DNA of 64,000 bases from Lachnospiraceae bacterium. GTDB lineage: Bacteria; Bacillota; Clostridia; Lachnospirales; Lachnospiraceae. This document shows positions 28,422 through 37,559 of the stretch, in pieces. Numbering within the stretch: the stretch's first letter is position 1; every line of letters begins with the position of its first letter. The DNA lies in NCBI GenBank assembly GCA_029067085.1, contig JAIEFE010000021.1, forward strand, positions 1 through 64,000, written 5' to 3'. A program made the translations under genes and the position numbers. The notes beneath the pieces are model-generated. The model was not told the DNA's origin and made no database searches. It saw only the letters and a program-made list of their open reading frames with translations.

Positions 28422-30279
28422 CTTTGACGAGGAATTAAAGAAGCTTCCTAATGCGCCCGGCGTGTATCTGATGCACGATGCCGGCGATGCCATTATCTAT
28501 GTGGGCAAAGCGGTAAACCTTCACAACCGCGTGCGCTCCTATTTTCGTAAGATCGTGGGGCGTGGGCCGCAGATCGACAGAATGGTGCAGCAGATCGCGC
28601 GGTTTGAGTATATCGTGACGGACTCTGAGCTGGAAGCCCTTGTTCTGGAGAATAATCTCATCAAGGAATACAGCCCGAAGTACAACACGTTGCTGAAGGA
28701 TGACAAGACTTACCCTTATATTAAAGTTACAATGGGTGAAGAGTATCCCCGCATTCTGTTTTCCCGTGAGATGAAGAAGGACAGGTCCCGTTATTTCGGG
28801 CCCTACACCAGCGCTGCTGCAGTGAAAGATACCATCGATCTGATGAATAAGCTTTATCAGCTGAAGACCTGTAACCGCAGACTGCCCCGTGATATCGGGT
28901 TGGAGAGACCCTGTCTCAATTATCACATCAAACAGTGCTCGGCACCCTGTCAAGGCTATATCGGCAGAGAGGAGTACCGTGGACGGGTCGAGCAGGCACT
29001 GGATTTTCTGAACGGTAATTATAAACCCATGCTCCGTGAGTTGGAGCAAAAAATGACAGAAGCGTCAGAAAATATGGAGTTTGAGGAGGCGGCGCGCTGC
29101 CGCGACCTTTTAAACAGTTTAAAGAGTGTGGCGCAGAAGCAGAAGATTACAGATTCCGACGGTGAGGATAAAGATGTCATCGCTCTGGCAGTTGACGAGA
29201 GGGATGCTGTGGTGCAGGTATTTTTTGTGCGCGGCGGAAAGCTGATCGGAAGGGATCATTTTTATATGACGCATGTGGAGGACTGTGCACCGGCGCAGAT
29301 CCTCCTTGATTTTGTCAAGCAGTTTTATGCAGGAACGCCCTACATTCCGAGAGAGCTGATGCTGCAGGAGGAGATTGAGGATATGCCCGTTCTGGAGCAG
29401 TGGCTTTCCGCCAGAAAGGGCAGCAGGGTTTATCTGCGTGTGCCGAAAAAGGGTGCAAAGGAGAAACTGGTGGAGCTGGCGGCCCAGAACGCCAAACTGA
29501 TCTTGAGTCAGGATAAGGAGCGCATCCGCAGGGAGGAAGGCAGGACGATCGGTGCGATGAAGGAGATCGCTGCCTTGCTTGAGCTGGAGGACGTGAGCCG
29601 AATGGAGGCCTTTGATATATCGAATATAAGCGGCTTCGCCAATGTCGGCTCGATGGTGGTTTTCGAGAAGGGCAAGGCCAAGCGCAGCGATTATCGAAAG
29701 TTTCGTATTCAATCTGTCTCAGGCCCGGACGATTACGCCTGCATGCGGGAAGTGCTCACGAGGCGTTTCCTGCACGGTATGGAGGAGCGGGAGGATTTCA
29801 GCCGCAGGGAGATGGATCAGGCCTTTGGAAGTTTCACGAAATTTCCGGACCTTCTTCTGATGGACGGAGGCAGGGGACAGGTGAATATCGCCCTGCAGGT
29901 GCTTTCCGAGCTGCATTTGGATATTCCTGTCTGCGGCATGGTGAAGGACGATAATCACCGCACCAGAGGCCTTTATTATCAGAATGTGGAGATTCCGATC
30001 GACACCCGCTCGGAGGGGTTTAAGCTGATCACCAGAATTCAGGACGAGGCCCATCGTTTTGCCATCGAGTATCATCGATCACTGCGGTCGAAAGCACAGG
30101 TGAAATCGGCGCTCGACGATATTCCCGGGGTGGGGCCTGCGAGAAGAAAGGCGCTGATGCGGCATTTCGGCTCTATCAATGAGATCAGAGAGGCATCGGT
30201 GGAGAAACTCTGCGAGGTGCCGGAGATCCCCCAACATATCGGCAGACAGATTTATGATTTTTTTCATGGGGAGAAGTAA
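28414..30279 (+). CDS. uvrC: Excinuclease ABC subunit C
   Basis: 621 residues. An N-terminal GIY-YIG nuclease domain ([21 protein letters not shown]) is followed by a Cys-containing segment ([31 protein letters not shown]), a UVR motif (about 205-240), an RNase H-like nuclease domain ([10 protein letters not shown] to [11 protein letters not shown]) and a C-terminal double helix-hairpin-helix ([21 protein letters not shown]). It makes both incisions in nucleotide excision repair with UvrAB. ATG 28414 lies inside the end of ftsH. Confidence 0.97.
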   Translation: MFDFDEELKKLPNAPGVYLMHDAGDAIIYVGKAVNLHNRVRSYFRKIVGRGPQIDRMVQQIARFEYIVTDSELEALVLENNLIKEYSPKYNTLLKDDKTYPYIKVTMGEEYPRILFSREMKKDRSRYFGPYTSAAAVKDTIDLMNKLYQLKTCNRRLPRDIGLERPCLNYHIKQCSAPCQGYIGREEYRGRVEQALDFLNGNYKPMLRELEQKMTEASENMEFEEAARCRDLLNSLKSVAQKQKITDSDGEDKDVIALAVDERDAVVQVFFVRGGKLIGRDHFYMTHVEDCAPAQILLDFVKQFYAGTPYIPRELMLQEEIEDMPVLEQWLSARKGSRVYLRVPKKGAKEKLVELAAQNAKLILSQDKERIRREEGRTIGAMKEIAALLELEDVSRMEAFDISNISGFANVGSMVVFEKGKAKRSDYRKFRIQSVSGPDDYACMREVLTRRFLHGMEEREDFSRREMDQAFGSFTKFPDLLLMDGGRGQVNIALQVLSELHLDIPVCGMVKDDNHRTRGLYYQNVEIPIDTRSEGFKLITRIQDEAHRFAIEYHRSLRSKAQVKSALDDIPGVGPARRKALMRHFGSINEIREASVEKLCEVPEIPQHIGRQIYDFFHGEK

Positions 30280-30300
30280 AGGCTGCAGGATAGTCGCTTA

Positions 30301-30329
30301 TTGCGCACCGCGGTAAAATAGATTACAAT
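30301..30329 (+). promoter_or_regulatory. Promoter of the hprK operon
   Basis: TTGCGC (30301-30306), 17-bp spacer, TACAAT (30324-30329), about 50 bp before the hprK start. Confidence 0.6.
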
Positions 30330-30381
30330 ATACATAATATGAAAGATGAATGCGCGAAGGCAGCGCGGAAATGAGGGGGAT

Positions 30382-31320
30382 ATGGCGAGCATCAATCTGA
30401 CAAAAGTAATTGAAAAATTCAAGTGGGAAAATCTGACGCCGGAGATCGACATCTCAAAGATCAAGGTTACGCAGCCGGATATCAACAGGCCAGCCCTGCA
30501 GCTTGCGGGATACTTTGAGCATTTTGAGACAACGCGCTTACAGATTGTAGGTTTCGTGGAGTATTCCTACATGAATAATCTGGACGAGAAGAGACAGCGG
30601 GAAATTTTTGAGATACTCTTAAACAATCCTTTGCCGGGTATCCTGTTCTGCCGGGAGCTGCAGCCGAATCCGATATTCAGGGAGGTTGCGGTGAAACATG
30701 GCGTACCGCTTTTGATGAGCCAAAAGGCCACGTCGGCCTGTATGGCTGAGGTGATCCGCTGGCTGAATGTGCAGCTTGCCCCCTGTATTTCCGTGCACGG
30801 TGTGCTGGTGGATGTCTATGGTGAGGGCGTCCTGATCACAGGCGAAAGCGGCATCGGAAAATCTGAGGCGGCATTGGAACTGATCAAGAGAGGTCACCGT
30901 CTGGTGACTGATGATGTGGTGGAGATCCGCCGCGTGAGCGAGGATACGCTGATCGGGTCTGCGCCTGACATTACAAAGCATTTTATTGAGTTGCGAGGTA
31001 TCGGCATAGTGGATGTGAAAGCACTCTTCGGTGCATCCAGCGTCAGGGATACCCAGAGTATTGATCTGGTCATCCGACTTGAAGATTGGGATAAGGATAA
31101 GGAGTACGACCGCCTGGGTTTAGAGGAAGAGTACACAGAGTATCTGGGCAACCGTGTGGTCTGTCATACGCTTCCGATCAGACCGGGCCGTAATCTGGCG
31201 ATCATCTGTGAATCCGCTGCGGTCAACCACCGTCAGAAGAAGATGGGTTACAATGCGGCACAGGAGCTCTACAAGAGGGTACAGAAATCTCTGACGCAGC
31301 GCAGAGATGAGGACGAATAG
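30382..31320 (+). CDS. hprK: HPr kinase/phosphorylase
   Basis: 312 residues. Walker A GESGIGKS (154-161), catalytic region around H140 and D177-D178, and the family signature ELRGIGIVDVKALFG are all intact. It phosphorylates and dephosphorylates Ser46 of HPr/Crh in response to glycolytic metabolites, the central switch of carbon catabolite repression in Firmicutes. Start 30382 follows AGGGGGAT. First gene of an operon whose last member encodes a Crh-like target of this enzyme. Confidence 0.96.
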   Translation: MASINLTKVIEKFKWENLTPEIDISKIKVTQPDINRPALQLAGYFEHFETTRLQIVGFVEYSYMNNLDEKRQREIFEILLNNPLPGILFCRELQPNPIFREVAVKHGVPLLMSQKATSACMAEVIRWLNVQLAPCISVHGVLVDVYGEGVLITGESGIGKSEAALELIKRGHRLVTDDVVEIRRVSEDTLIGSAPDITKHFIELRGIGIVDVKALFGASSVRDTQSIDLVIRLEDWDKDKEYDRLGLEEEYTEYLGNRVVCHTLPIRPGRNLAIICESAAVNHRQKKMGYNAAQELYKRVQKSLTQRRDEDE

Positions 31321-31335
31321 GAGGATAACAGCGGT

Positions 31336-32271
31336 ATGGCAAATTATTTATTCGGAGTTGACGTTGGCGGTACCACGGTTAAGATGGGATTATTTAATAA
31401 AGACGGCAACGTGATCGAGAAGTGGGAGATCCCCACCAGAACGGAAAACGGCGGCGAGAAGATTCTTCCCGATATTGCTGACAGCATTAGGGCGAAGCTC
31501 ACAGAGAAAGGGATTGCAAAGGAGGATGTGATCGGCGCGGGCGTGGGTGTGCCGGGGCCTGTGGACGGAAACGGCATCGTGCATCGTGCAGTCAACCTTG
31601 GCTGGGGCGAAATGAATTTGAAAAAGGAGCTTACCGCGCTGCTTGACGGTATGCGTGTGGAAGGCGGAAATGATGCAAATGTGGCGGCTCTCGGTGAAAT
31701 GTGGAAGGGCGGTGGTCAGGGACATCAGAATCTGGTGGCGGTGACGCTCGGGACAGGTGTCGGCGGCGGCATCATTATTAACGGCGAGATCATGACGGGC
31801 GCGACAGGCGCGGGCGGCGAGATCGGGCATATCCACGTGGAGGATGATGAGACGGAAGCCTGCGGCTGCGGTAATTTCGGCTGCCTTGAGGAATATGCTT
31901 CCGCTACGGGAATTACCAGACTGGCGAATCGCGAACTTGCAAAAAGCGATAAGGACAGCGTACTCAGGAAGGGTGAGGTATCCGCGAAAACCGTATTTGA
32001 TGCGGTGAAGGCGGGAGATGAACTTGCGATAGAGATCGCACGGAAATTCGGTGATTACCTGGGCAAGGGTCTGGGCGTGATCGCGGGTGTGATCAACCCT
32101 GAGATTTTTGTGATCGGCGGCGGCGTCTCCAAGGCAGGGGAAGTGCTTTTTGAGTATATAAAGCCTTCGTTTGAAAAGACAGCTTTCCACGGATGCAGGA
32201 ACGTGATCTTTGCCCTTGCGACGCTGGGCAATGATGCGGGAATCTATGGGGCGGCGAGACTGCTGTTGTAA
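31336..32271 (+). CDS. glcK: Glucokinase, ROK family
   Basis: 311 residues. ATP-binding motif DVGGTTVKMGLF at the N-terminus, VGVPGPVDGNG, catalytic Asp in EGGNDANVAALGE, and the ROK zinc motif CGCGNFGCLEEY. Phosphorylates glucose with ATP in the cytoplasm. An AGGAGG site overlaps the end of hprK, 15 bp before its start. Confidence 0.9.
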   Translation: MANYLFGVDVGGTTVKMGLFNKDGNVIEKWEIPTRTENGGEKILPDIADSIRAKLTEKGIAKEDVIGAGVGVPGPVDGNGIVHRAVNLGWGEMNLKKELTALLDGMRVEGGNDANVAALGEMWKGGGQGHQNLVAVTLGTGVGGGIIINGEIMTGATGAGGEIGHIHVEDDETEACGCGNFGCLEEYASATGITRLANRELAKSDKDSVLRKGEVSAKTVFDAVKAGDELAIEIARKFGDYLGKGLGVIAGVINPEIFVIGGGVSKAGEVLFEYIKPSFEKTAFHGCRNVIFALATLGNDAGIYGAARLLL

Positions 32272-32355
32272 TTGAGCATTGAGCCGTGCAGCGATTTTGC
32301 GAATGGGCAAAGCCTGCGCGGGATATATTATATAAAAAACTATGAGGGGCATAAG

Positions 32356-33267
32356 TTGAATAATTCAGTCTATGAACATATCGGCTCTATCGTGCCAAAA
32401 GAGCGCATTCTTTTCCATGAGCCCATGAGCAGATACACCACCTTCCGTGTTGGCGGAGAGGCGGAATGCATGGTGATCGTGGAGTCAAAGGAGGAACTTT
32501 CTCAGCTCGTCTTTTTTCTGGCGCAATCGGGGCAGGAATATTTTGTTCTGGGAAACGGCAGTAATCTTCTGGTGGGCGACAAAGGCTACAGGGGCATCAT
32601 CCTGAAGCTGGGAAAGCGGATGGCCGGAATCCATGTGGAGGGCAGTCATCTTGTGGCGGGCGCCGGTGCGCTGCTCTCTCAGGTAGCGGCAGTGGCCAGA
32701 GATGCGGGACTCAGCGGTTTTGAATTTGCGGCGGGAATCCCCGGCAGCATCGGCGGCGCTATTGTGATGAACGCCGGCGCCTATGACGGGGAGATGAAGC
32801 AGATTGTAAGGCTTGTCCGCGTGATGGATCAAAGAGGAGAAATTCTGACGCTTGACAATGACACTATGGAGTTTGGTTACCGCACCAGCATTATCAAGGA
32901 CAGACCGTTTATCGTACTGGCGGCGGTTTTTTCCCTGATACAGAGGGATAAAGAGACCGTCTCGGCGCGGATGGAGGAGCTGATGCAGATGAGAAAGAGC
33001 AAGCAGCCGCTTGAGTATCCCAGCGCAGGCAGCACTTTCAAAAGGCCGGAAGGATACTATGCGGGCAAGCTCATTATGGATGCAGGGCTTCGCGGTTACC
33101 GCATCGGCGGAGCGAGGGTGTCCGAGAAGCATTGCGGTTTCGTAGTGAACGATGGGGGCGCATCAGCGGCTGACATCCGCGAAGTGATCGAGGAGGTACA
33201 GGAGCGCGTGCGCGATATGTTCCATGTCAGATTGGAGCCGGAAGTAATCTTTCTGGGAGATTTTTGA
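32356..33267 (+). CDS. murB: UDP-N-acetylenolpyruvoylglucosamine reductase
   Basis: 303 residues from TTG 32356, preceded by GAGGGG with 6-bp spacing; this gives the usual type II MurB length. The frame stays open upstream to 32272, but without a ribosome site. FAD-binding motifs GNGSNLLVGDKGYRG and GIPGSIGGAIVMNAGAYDGEM and the catalytic Ser region SAGSTFKRPEGYYAGKLI are present. It reduces the enolpyruvyl group to form UDP-MurNAc for peptidoglycan. The TTG start may keep translation low. Confidence 0.92.
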   Translation: MNNSVYEHIGSIVPKERILFHEPMSRYTTFRVGGEAECMVIVESKEELSQLVFFLAQSGQEYFVLGNGSNLLVGDKGYRGIILKLGKRMAGIHVEGSHLVAGAGALLSQVAAVARDAGLSGFEFAAGIPGSIGGAIVMNAGAYDGEMKQIVRLVRVMDQRGEILTLDNDTMEFGYRTSIIKDRPFIVLAAVFSLIQRDKETVSARMEELMQMRKSKQPLEYPSAGSTFKRPEGYYAGKLIMDAGLRGYRIGGARVSEKHCGFVVNDGGASAADIREVIEEVQERVRDMFHVRLEPEVIFLGDF

Positions 33268-33329
33268 TTACAGTTCCGCCGGAGCAAAACAGGGTTACAC
33301 GTATAAGAGAAAGAGGTTAAGGACACTGC

Positions 33330-34187
33330 ATGAGATTTGTGATCGTGACGGGAATGAGCGGTTCCGGTAAGCGGACCGCTATGAAAATGCTGGAGGACGT
33401 GGGTTTTTACTGCGTGGATAATCTGCCGGTGGCGCTGATCGAGAAGTTTGTGGAGCTCATTACCACACCGACGAGCGAGGTCAGCAAGGTGGCGTTGGGG
33501 CTTGATGTGCGTGCGGATCAGTCCTTTGGCGGTGTACACAATATCCTGGAGCAGCTTAAGAGCAACGGTTATCTGTTTGAGATCCTGTTTTTGGAGGCGA
33601 GTGACGACGTTCTCCTAAAGCGTTACAAGGAGACAAGAAGATTGCATCCCCTCTCTCCGGAAGGCCGGGTACAGGAAGGCATTCAGCGGGAGCGGGAGAT
33701 CCTGAAGAAGATTCGGGAGAAAGCGGATTATATCATTGACACCTCTCTTCTGTTGACCAGGGAGCTTAAGGAGGAGATCGATGACATCTTTGTCAGGAAT
33801 AAAGAGTACAATTCCCTGATTGTCACCATCCTTTCCTTTGGCTTTAAGAAAGGAATACCGGCGGATGCCGATCTGGTTTTCGACGTGCGTTTTCTTCCAA
33901 ACCCTTTTTACGTAGACGAACTCAAACATAAGACAGGAAACGACAGGGAAGTGCAGGATTATGTGATGGCTTTTTCCGAAGCGGAAGTTTTTCTGCAGAA
34001 GCTGACTGATATGCTGGACTATCTGATACCAAATTACGTCAAGGAGGGTAAACACCAGCTCGTGATCGGCATCGGCTGTACAGGGGGTAAGCACAGGAGT
34101 GTGACCCTTGCCAACGCGCTCTACGCGGGGATGAAAGATCGCGGAACCTACGGTGTGAAGCTTTATCACAGAGATATTGAAAAATAG
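33330..34187 (+). CDS. rapZ: RapZ/YvcJ-family nucleotide-binding protein
   Basis: 285 residues. N-terminal Walker A GMSGSGKR (8-15), DNLPVALI, and a C-terminal domain with GIGCTGGKHRSVTLAN. In B. subtilis the homologue YvcJ lies beside yvcK, whiA and crh; in E. coli RapZ controls glmS mRNA and so amino-sugar supply. The role here is inferred from context (envelope precursor control). The yvcK homologue normally found between rapZ and whiA is absent. Confidence 0.92.
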   Translation: MRFVIVTGMSGSGKRTAMKMLEDVGFYCVDNLPVALIEKFVELITTPTSEVSKVALGLDVRADQSFGGVHNILEQLKSNGYLFEILFLEASDDVLLKRYKETRRLHPLSPEGRVQEGIQREREILKKIREKADYIIDTSLLLTRELKEEIDDIFVRNKEYNSLIVTILSFGFKKGIPADADLVFDVRFLPNPFYVDELKHKTGNDREVQDYVMAFSEAEVFLQKLTDMLDYLIPNYVKEGKHQLVIGIGCTGGKHRSVTLANALYAGMKDRGTYGVKLYHRDIEK

Positions 34188-34197
34188 GGGAAGAACT

Positions 34198-35100
34198 ATG
34201 TCTTTTTCGGGAACCGTAAAGGAGGAACTGGCGGCCCAGATCAGTCCGGCCAGACATTGTCAACTCGCAGAGCTGGCGGCGCTTCTTCTCTATAACGGAG
34301 GGGTATGTGATGACGGCAGACATCTGCTGTTAGACACTGAAAATGAGGCTGTCGCGAAAAAATGCTTTACATTACTAAAAAAAACATTTAATATAGAAGC
34401 AGTTGTGCAAGGCAGACAGAGACTGTTTCCCGATGATGAACACGAACGCAGGGTAGTGCAGGCGCTGCATCTCGCGGACGGCGAGATGGGTAGAATCGTG
34501 CTGACCAATCCGGTCAACACCCTTCTGATCAAAAGTTCCTGCTGTGCGCGGGCCTATCTGCGTGGCGCATTTTTGAGCGTGGGTTCTATGAGCGATCCGA
34601 GGAAGAGTTATCATCTGGAGTTTGTCTGTGGTGAGAGGGCGCAGGCGCTGCAGCTTCGGGAGACTCTTCTGGAATTTCAGATTGAGGCCAGAATCATCAA
34701 GCGTAAGAAATATCAGGTGGTCTATCTGAAAGAGGGAGCAGGTATTGTGGATCTCTTAAATGTCATGGGCGCGCATGTGTCCCTGATGGAGCTTGAGAAC
34801 ATGAGGATCCTGAAGGAAATGCGCAACTCTGTCAACAGGAGGGTGAACTGTGAGACGGCTAACATCTCAAAGACGGTGACGGCCGCAGGCAGACAGATTG
34901 AAGACATTCTTCTGATCAGAGACAGATACGGCTTTGAAAATCTGCCGGGTAATCTGCGGCAGATGGCGGAGGTTCGGCTGGAGTATCCCGATGCGGCCTT
35001 GAAGGAGCTGGGCGGGTATCTTGAGCCAAATGTGGGGAAATCCGGGGTGAATCACAGGTTACGCAGACTGAGTGAGATTGCAGAAAAACTTCGGTCTTAA
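34198..35100 (+). CDS. whiA: WhiA sporulation/division regulator
   Basis: 300 residues. N-terminal degenerate LAGLIDADG homing-endonuclease-like domain (CCARAYLRGAFLSVGSMSDPRKSYHLEF) and a C-terminal helix-turn-helix domain (LRQMAEVRLEYPDAALKELGGYLEPNVGKSGVNHRLRRL). A nucleoid-associated factor influencing division and cell-envelope growth in Gram-positives. ATG 34198 sits 10 bp after the rapZ stop. Confidence 0.95.
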   Translation: MSFSGTVKEELAAQISPARHCQLAELAALLLYNGGVCDDGRHLLLDTENEAVAKKCFTLLKKTFNIEAVVQGRQRLFPDDEHERRVVQALHLADGEMGRIVLTNPVNTLLIKSSCCARAYLRGAFLSVGSMSDPRKSYHLEFVCGERAQALQLRETLLEFQIEARIIKRKKYQVVYLKEGAGIVDLLNVMGAHVSLMELENMRILKEMRNSVNRRVNCETANISKTVTAAGRQIEDILLIRDRYGFENLPGNLRQMAEVRLEYPDAALKELGGYLEPNVGKSGVNHRLRRLSEIAEKLRS

Positions 35101-35139
35101 AAGTGAGAAGCGGGACGCTTCGGAAAAGAGGAGAATAGT

Positions 35140-35394
35140 ATGATTCAGAAGTCAATCCAGATCAAGCTGGAGACGGGCCTTGAGGCGAGGCCGGTGGCTA
35201 TGCTGGTACAGGTAGCGAGCCAGTTTGAGAGCACCGTATACCTGGGTGCGGACAACAAAAAGGTTAATGCCAAAAGCATCATGGGCATGATGAGTATGGG
35301 CCTTGAGAGTGGTGCGGAGGTAATGGTGACAGCGGATGGCGTGGATGAGGAGAGCGCCATTGCGGAAATCGAAAAATTCCTGACCACCAGATAG
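35140..35394 (+). CDS. crh: Crh-like HPr paralogue lacking His15
   Basis: 84 residues with the HPr fold. The phosphotransfer site, normally GLHARPA, reads GLEARPV: residue 15 is Glu, so it cannot carry phosphate from PTS enzyme I. Ser46, the HprK target, is kept in NAKSIMGMMSM. B. subtilis Crh has Gln at position 15 and the same gene neighbourhood (yvcJ-whiA-crh). It should act as a purely regulatory partner of CcpA rather than as a sugar-transport protein. The Glu might mimic a phosphorylated or constitutively charged state (inference). Confidence 0.88.
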   Translation: MIQKSIQIKLETGLEARPVAMLVQVASQFESTVYLGADNKKVNAKSIMGMMSMGLESGAEVMVTADGVDEESAIAEIEKFLTTR

Positions 35395-35436
35395 GGGAGT
35401 GTGACAGGATTGACATTTGATAAGGCATAAGAATAG

Positions 35437-35487
35437 CTGCTTGGAGTCTCAGACGCGCCTTGGCGAGTGGGGCGCCGAGCAGTTTTT
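35437..35487 (+). terminator. Terminator after crh
   Basis: CTGCTTGG (35437-35444) pairs with CCGAGCAG (35475-35482) with one G-U pair, followed by TTTTT. A smaller inner hairpin (GGCGCC region) lies within the loop. It sits between crh and the lipid kinase and probably ends the hprK-crh operon. Confidence 0.65.
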
Positions 35488-35508
35488 GTTATCATGAAAG
35501 GGGAAAAT

Positions 35509-36399
35509 ATGGCGAAACAGATGCTTTTCGTTTATAATCCGAGATCAGGAAAGGCGAGGATCAGAAGCAATCTTCTCGACATTATTGATATTTTTGTGAA
35601 AGCAGGCTATGAGGTGACGGCTTATCCGACTCAGGCGCCGGGGGATGCTGTGAAAGCGGTGCAGGAGAGGCGTACAGGCTATGATATCGTAGCGTGCAGC
35701 GGTGGCGACGGTACGCTGGACGAGGTGGTCACGGGGATGATGAAGTCGGAGGAGCGCCTCCCGATAGGATATGTTCCGGCAGGCAGCACCAACGATTTTG
35801 CAAACAGTCTTAGAATTCCCAAGAATATGCTGCAGGCGGCGGATGTGGTGGTGAGCGGAAAAAACTTTTCGTGCGATGTCGGAAAATTTAACGGTGGTAT
35901 TTTTATTTATGTGGCGGCTTTCGGTATCTTTACAGACGTGTCCTATGGGACGCCCCAGGATACTAAGAACGTGCTGGGACACGCTGCTTATCTGCTTGAG
36001 GGGGTGAAGCGACTGCCCTCGGTGCGTTCCTATCCTTTAAAGATTACCTGCAGCGGAGAAGTGATCGAGGGGGAATTTCTTTATGGTATGATCACAAACT
36101 CCCATTCTGTGGGCGGTTTTCGGGGCATTACGGGACAGAACGTGGCGTTGGACGACGGGCTTTTTGAAGTTACGCTGATCCGCAAGCCGACGAATCCTCT
36201 TGATCTCAATAACATTATTGTAGCGCTGGTGGATAAACGCGTGAAATCGGAGTACATCTACACCTTCACGACCGACAGCGTGAAAGTGGAGTCGGAGGAG
36301 CCGGTGGCTTGGACATTGGACGGGGAGTACGGCGGGGATCACCTGATAGTGCAGATTGAAAACTGGCATCAGGCGCTTGCAATTCGGGTTCCCGGGTAG
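35509..36399 (+). CDS. Diacylglycerol kinase-family lipid kinase (DgkB/YegS-like)
   Basis: 296 residues. N-terminal LFVYNPRSGKARI, nucleotide-binding GGDGTLDEVVTGM and IPAGSTNDFANSL-type motif are those of the DAGK catalytic domain. The C-terminal beta-sandwich includes DDGLFEVTLIRKP and the final WTLDGE. It phosphorylates a membrane diacylglycerol-like lipid, recycling it into phospholipid. Start 35509 follows AAAGGGGA. It lies after the crh terminator and probably has its own promoter. Confidence 0.88.
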   Translation: MAKQMLFVYNPRSGKARIRSNLLDIIDIFVKAGYEVTAYPTQAPGDAVKAVQERRTGYDIVACSGGDGTLDEVVTGMMKSEERLPIGYVPAGSTNDFANSLRIPKNMLQAADVVVSGKNFSCDVGKFNGGIFIYVAAFGIFTDVSYGTPQDTKNVLGHAAYLLEGVKRLPSVRSYPLKITCSGEVIEGEFLYGMITNSHSVGGFRGITGQNVALDDGLFEVTLIRKPTNPLDLNNIIVALVDKRVKSEYIYTFTTDSVKVESEEPVAWTLDGEYGGDHLIVQIENWHQALAIRVPG

Positions 36400-36408
36400 T
36401 TCGCCTTG

Positions 36409-36437
36409 TTGACTTTCTAAGGACTGGCTGGTAAAAT
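36409..36437 (+). promoter_or_regulatory. Promoter of the class II aldolase gene
   Basis: TTGACT (36409-36414), 17-bp spacer, TAAAAT (36432-36437), about 62 bp before the start. A strong promoter, as expected for a glycolytic gene. Confidence 0.75.
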
Positions 36438-36499
36438 AAAAGTTGGATTCCAGATCATGGAAAGAATTAAAAAATTTTAATAGAAAGGAAGAAAACAGT

Positions 36500-37468
36500 A
36501 TGGCATTAGTAACAACAAAGGACATGTTTAAGAAGGCTTACGATGGCGGCTATGCAGTCGGTGCTTTCAACGTGAACAACATGGAGATCGTTCAGGGTAT
36601 CACCGAGGCGGCAGGCGAGCTGAACAGCCCTGTTATCCTGCAGGTTTCCAAGGGTGCGCGTGCATACGCTAACCACACCTATCTGGTGAAGCTGGTTGAG
36701 GCGGCAGTAGCAGAGAATCCGCAGATTCCGATCGCGCTCCACTTGGATCACGGCGACACCTTCGAGCTGTGTAAGTCTTGTATCGACGGTGGTTTTACCT
36801 CCGTCATGATTGATGCTTCTTCGAAGTCTTTCGAGGACAACATTGCGCTGACCAAGCAGGTTGTTGAGTACGCTCATGATAAGGGCGTAGTGGTAGAGGC
36901 TGAGCTGGGTACGCTGGCAGGCGTGGAGGATGAGGTAGTGGTAGAAGCCGGTAAAGAGTCTTATACCCATCCTGAGGAAGTTGAGGAGTTTGTAGATAAG
37001 ACAGGCTGCGACTCCCTCGCGATCGCAATCGGTACCTCTCACGGCGCATACAAGTTTACGGCTGCACAGTGCACGAGAAACGCTGACGGCATTCTGGTTC
37101 CCCCTCCGCTTCGCTTTGACGTTTTGGAGGAGTGCATCAAGAGACTGCCCGGCTTCCCCATCGTGCTTCACGGTTCTTCCTCTGTGCCGCAGGAGTTTGT
37201 CAAGATGGTGAACCAGTACGGCGGCAATATGCCTGATGCGGTTGGTATTCCTGAGGAGCAGCTTCGCAAGGCGGCAGAGCTTGCTGTATGTAAGATCAAC
37301 ATTGACTCCGATATCCGTCTGGCGATGACCGGTAACATTCGTCAGTACTTTGCAGAGCATCCGGATCACTTTGATCCCCGCCAGTACTTAAAGCCCGCAA
37401 GACAGGCTGTGAAGGATATGGTGGCACACAAGATTAAGAATGTGCTCGGCTCCGACGGTAAGGCGTAA
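36500..37468 (+). CDS. fba: Fructose-1,6-bisphosphate aldolase, class II
   Basis: 322 residues. Zinc ligands lie in ALHLDHGDTFE and in the HGA-type TSHGAYKF and LHGSSSVPQEFV segments; the terminal phosphate-binding region is KINIDSDIRLAMTGNIRQ. Cleaves fructose 1,6-bisphosphate in glycolysis. ATG 36500 follows AGAAAGGAAG. Codons look strongly biased, consistent with high expression (impression, not computed). Confidence 0.95.
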   Translation: MALVTTKDMFKKAYDGGYAVGAFNVNNMEIVQGITEAAGELNSPVILQVSKGARAYANHTYLVKLVEAAVAENPQIPIALHLDHGDTFELCKSCIDGGFTSVMIDASSKSFEDNIALTKQVVEYAHDKGVVVEAELGTLAGVEDEVVVEAGKESYTHPEEVEEFVDKTGCDSLAIAIGTSHGAYKFTAAQCTRNADGILVPPPLRFDVLEECIKRLPGFPIVLHGSSSVPQEFVKMVNQYGGNMPDAVGIPEEQLRKAAELAVCKINIDSDIRLAMTGNIRQYFAEHPDHFDPRQYLKPARQAVKDMVAHKIKNVLGSDGKA

Positions 37469-37499
37469 GAAACCGTAAATTAATATTATGGTCCATACA

Positions 37500-37534
37500 A
37501 AAACCGACATGACTGTCAAAGCCATGTCGGTTTT
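37500..37534. terminator. Bidirectional terminator between fba and the AGCS symporter
   Basis: AAAACCGACATG (37500-37511) pairs perfectly with CATGTCGGTTTT (37523-37534), a 12-bp stem with A and T tracts, between convergent genes. Confidence 0.9.
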
Positions 37535-37559
37535 ATGATGTCTATCGTAATGTTTATCC

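Noticed and set aside
24117-37468. Core region searched for hidden mobile or novel elements
   Set aside because: Apart from the repeats, promoters and the Crh residue reported above, gene content and spacing look ordinary.
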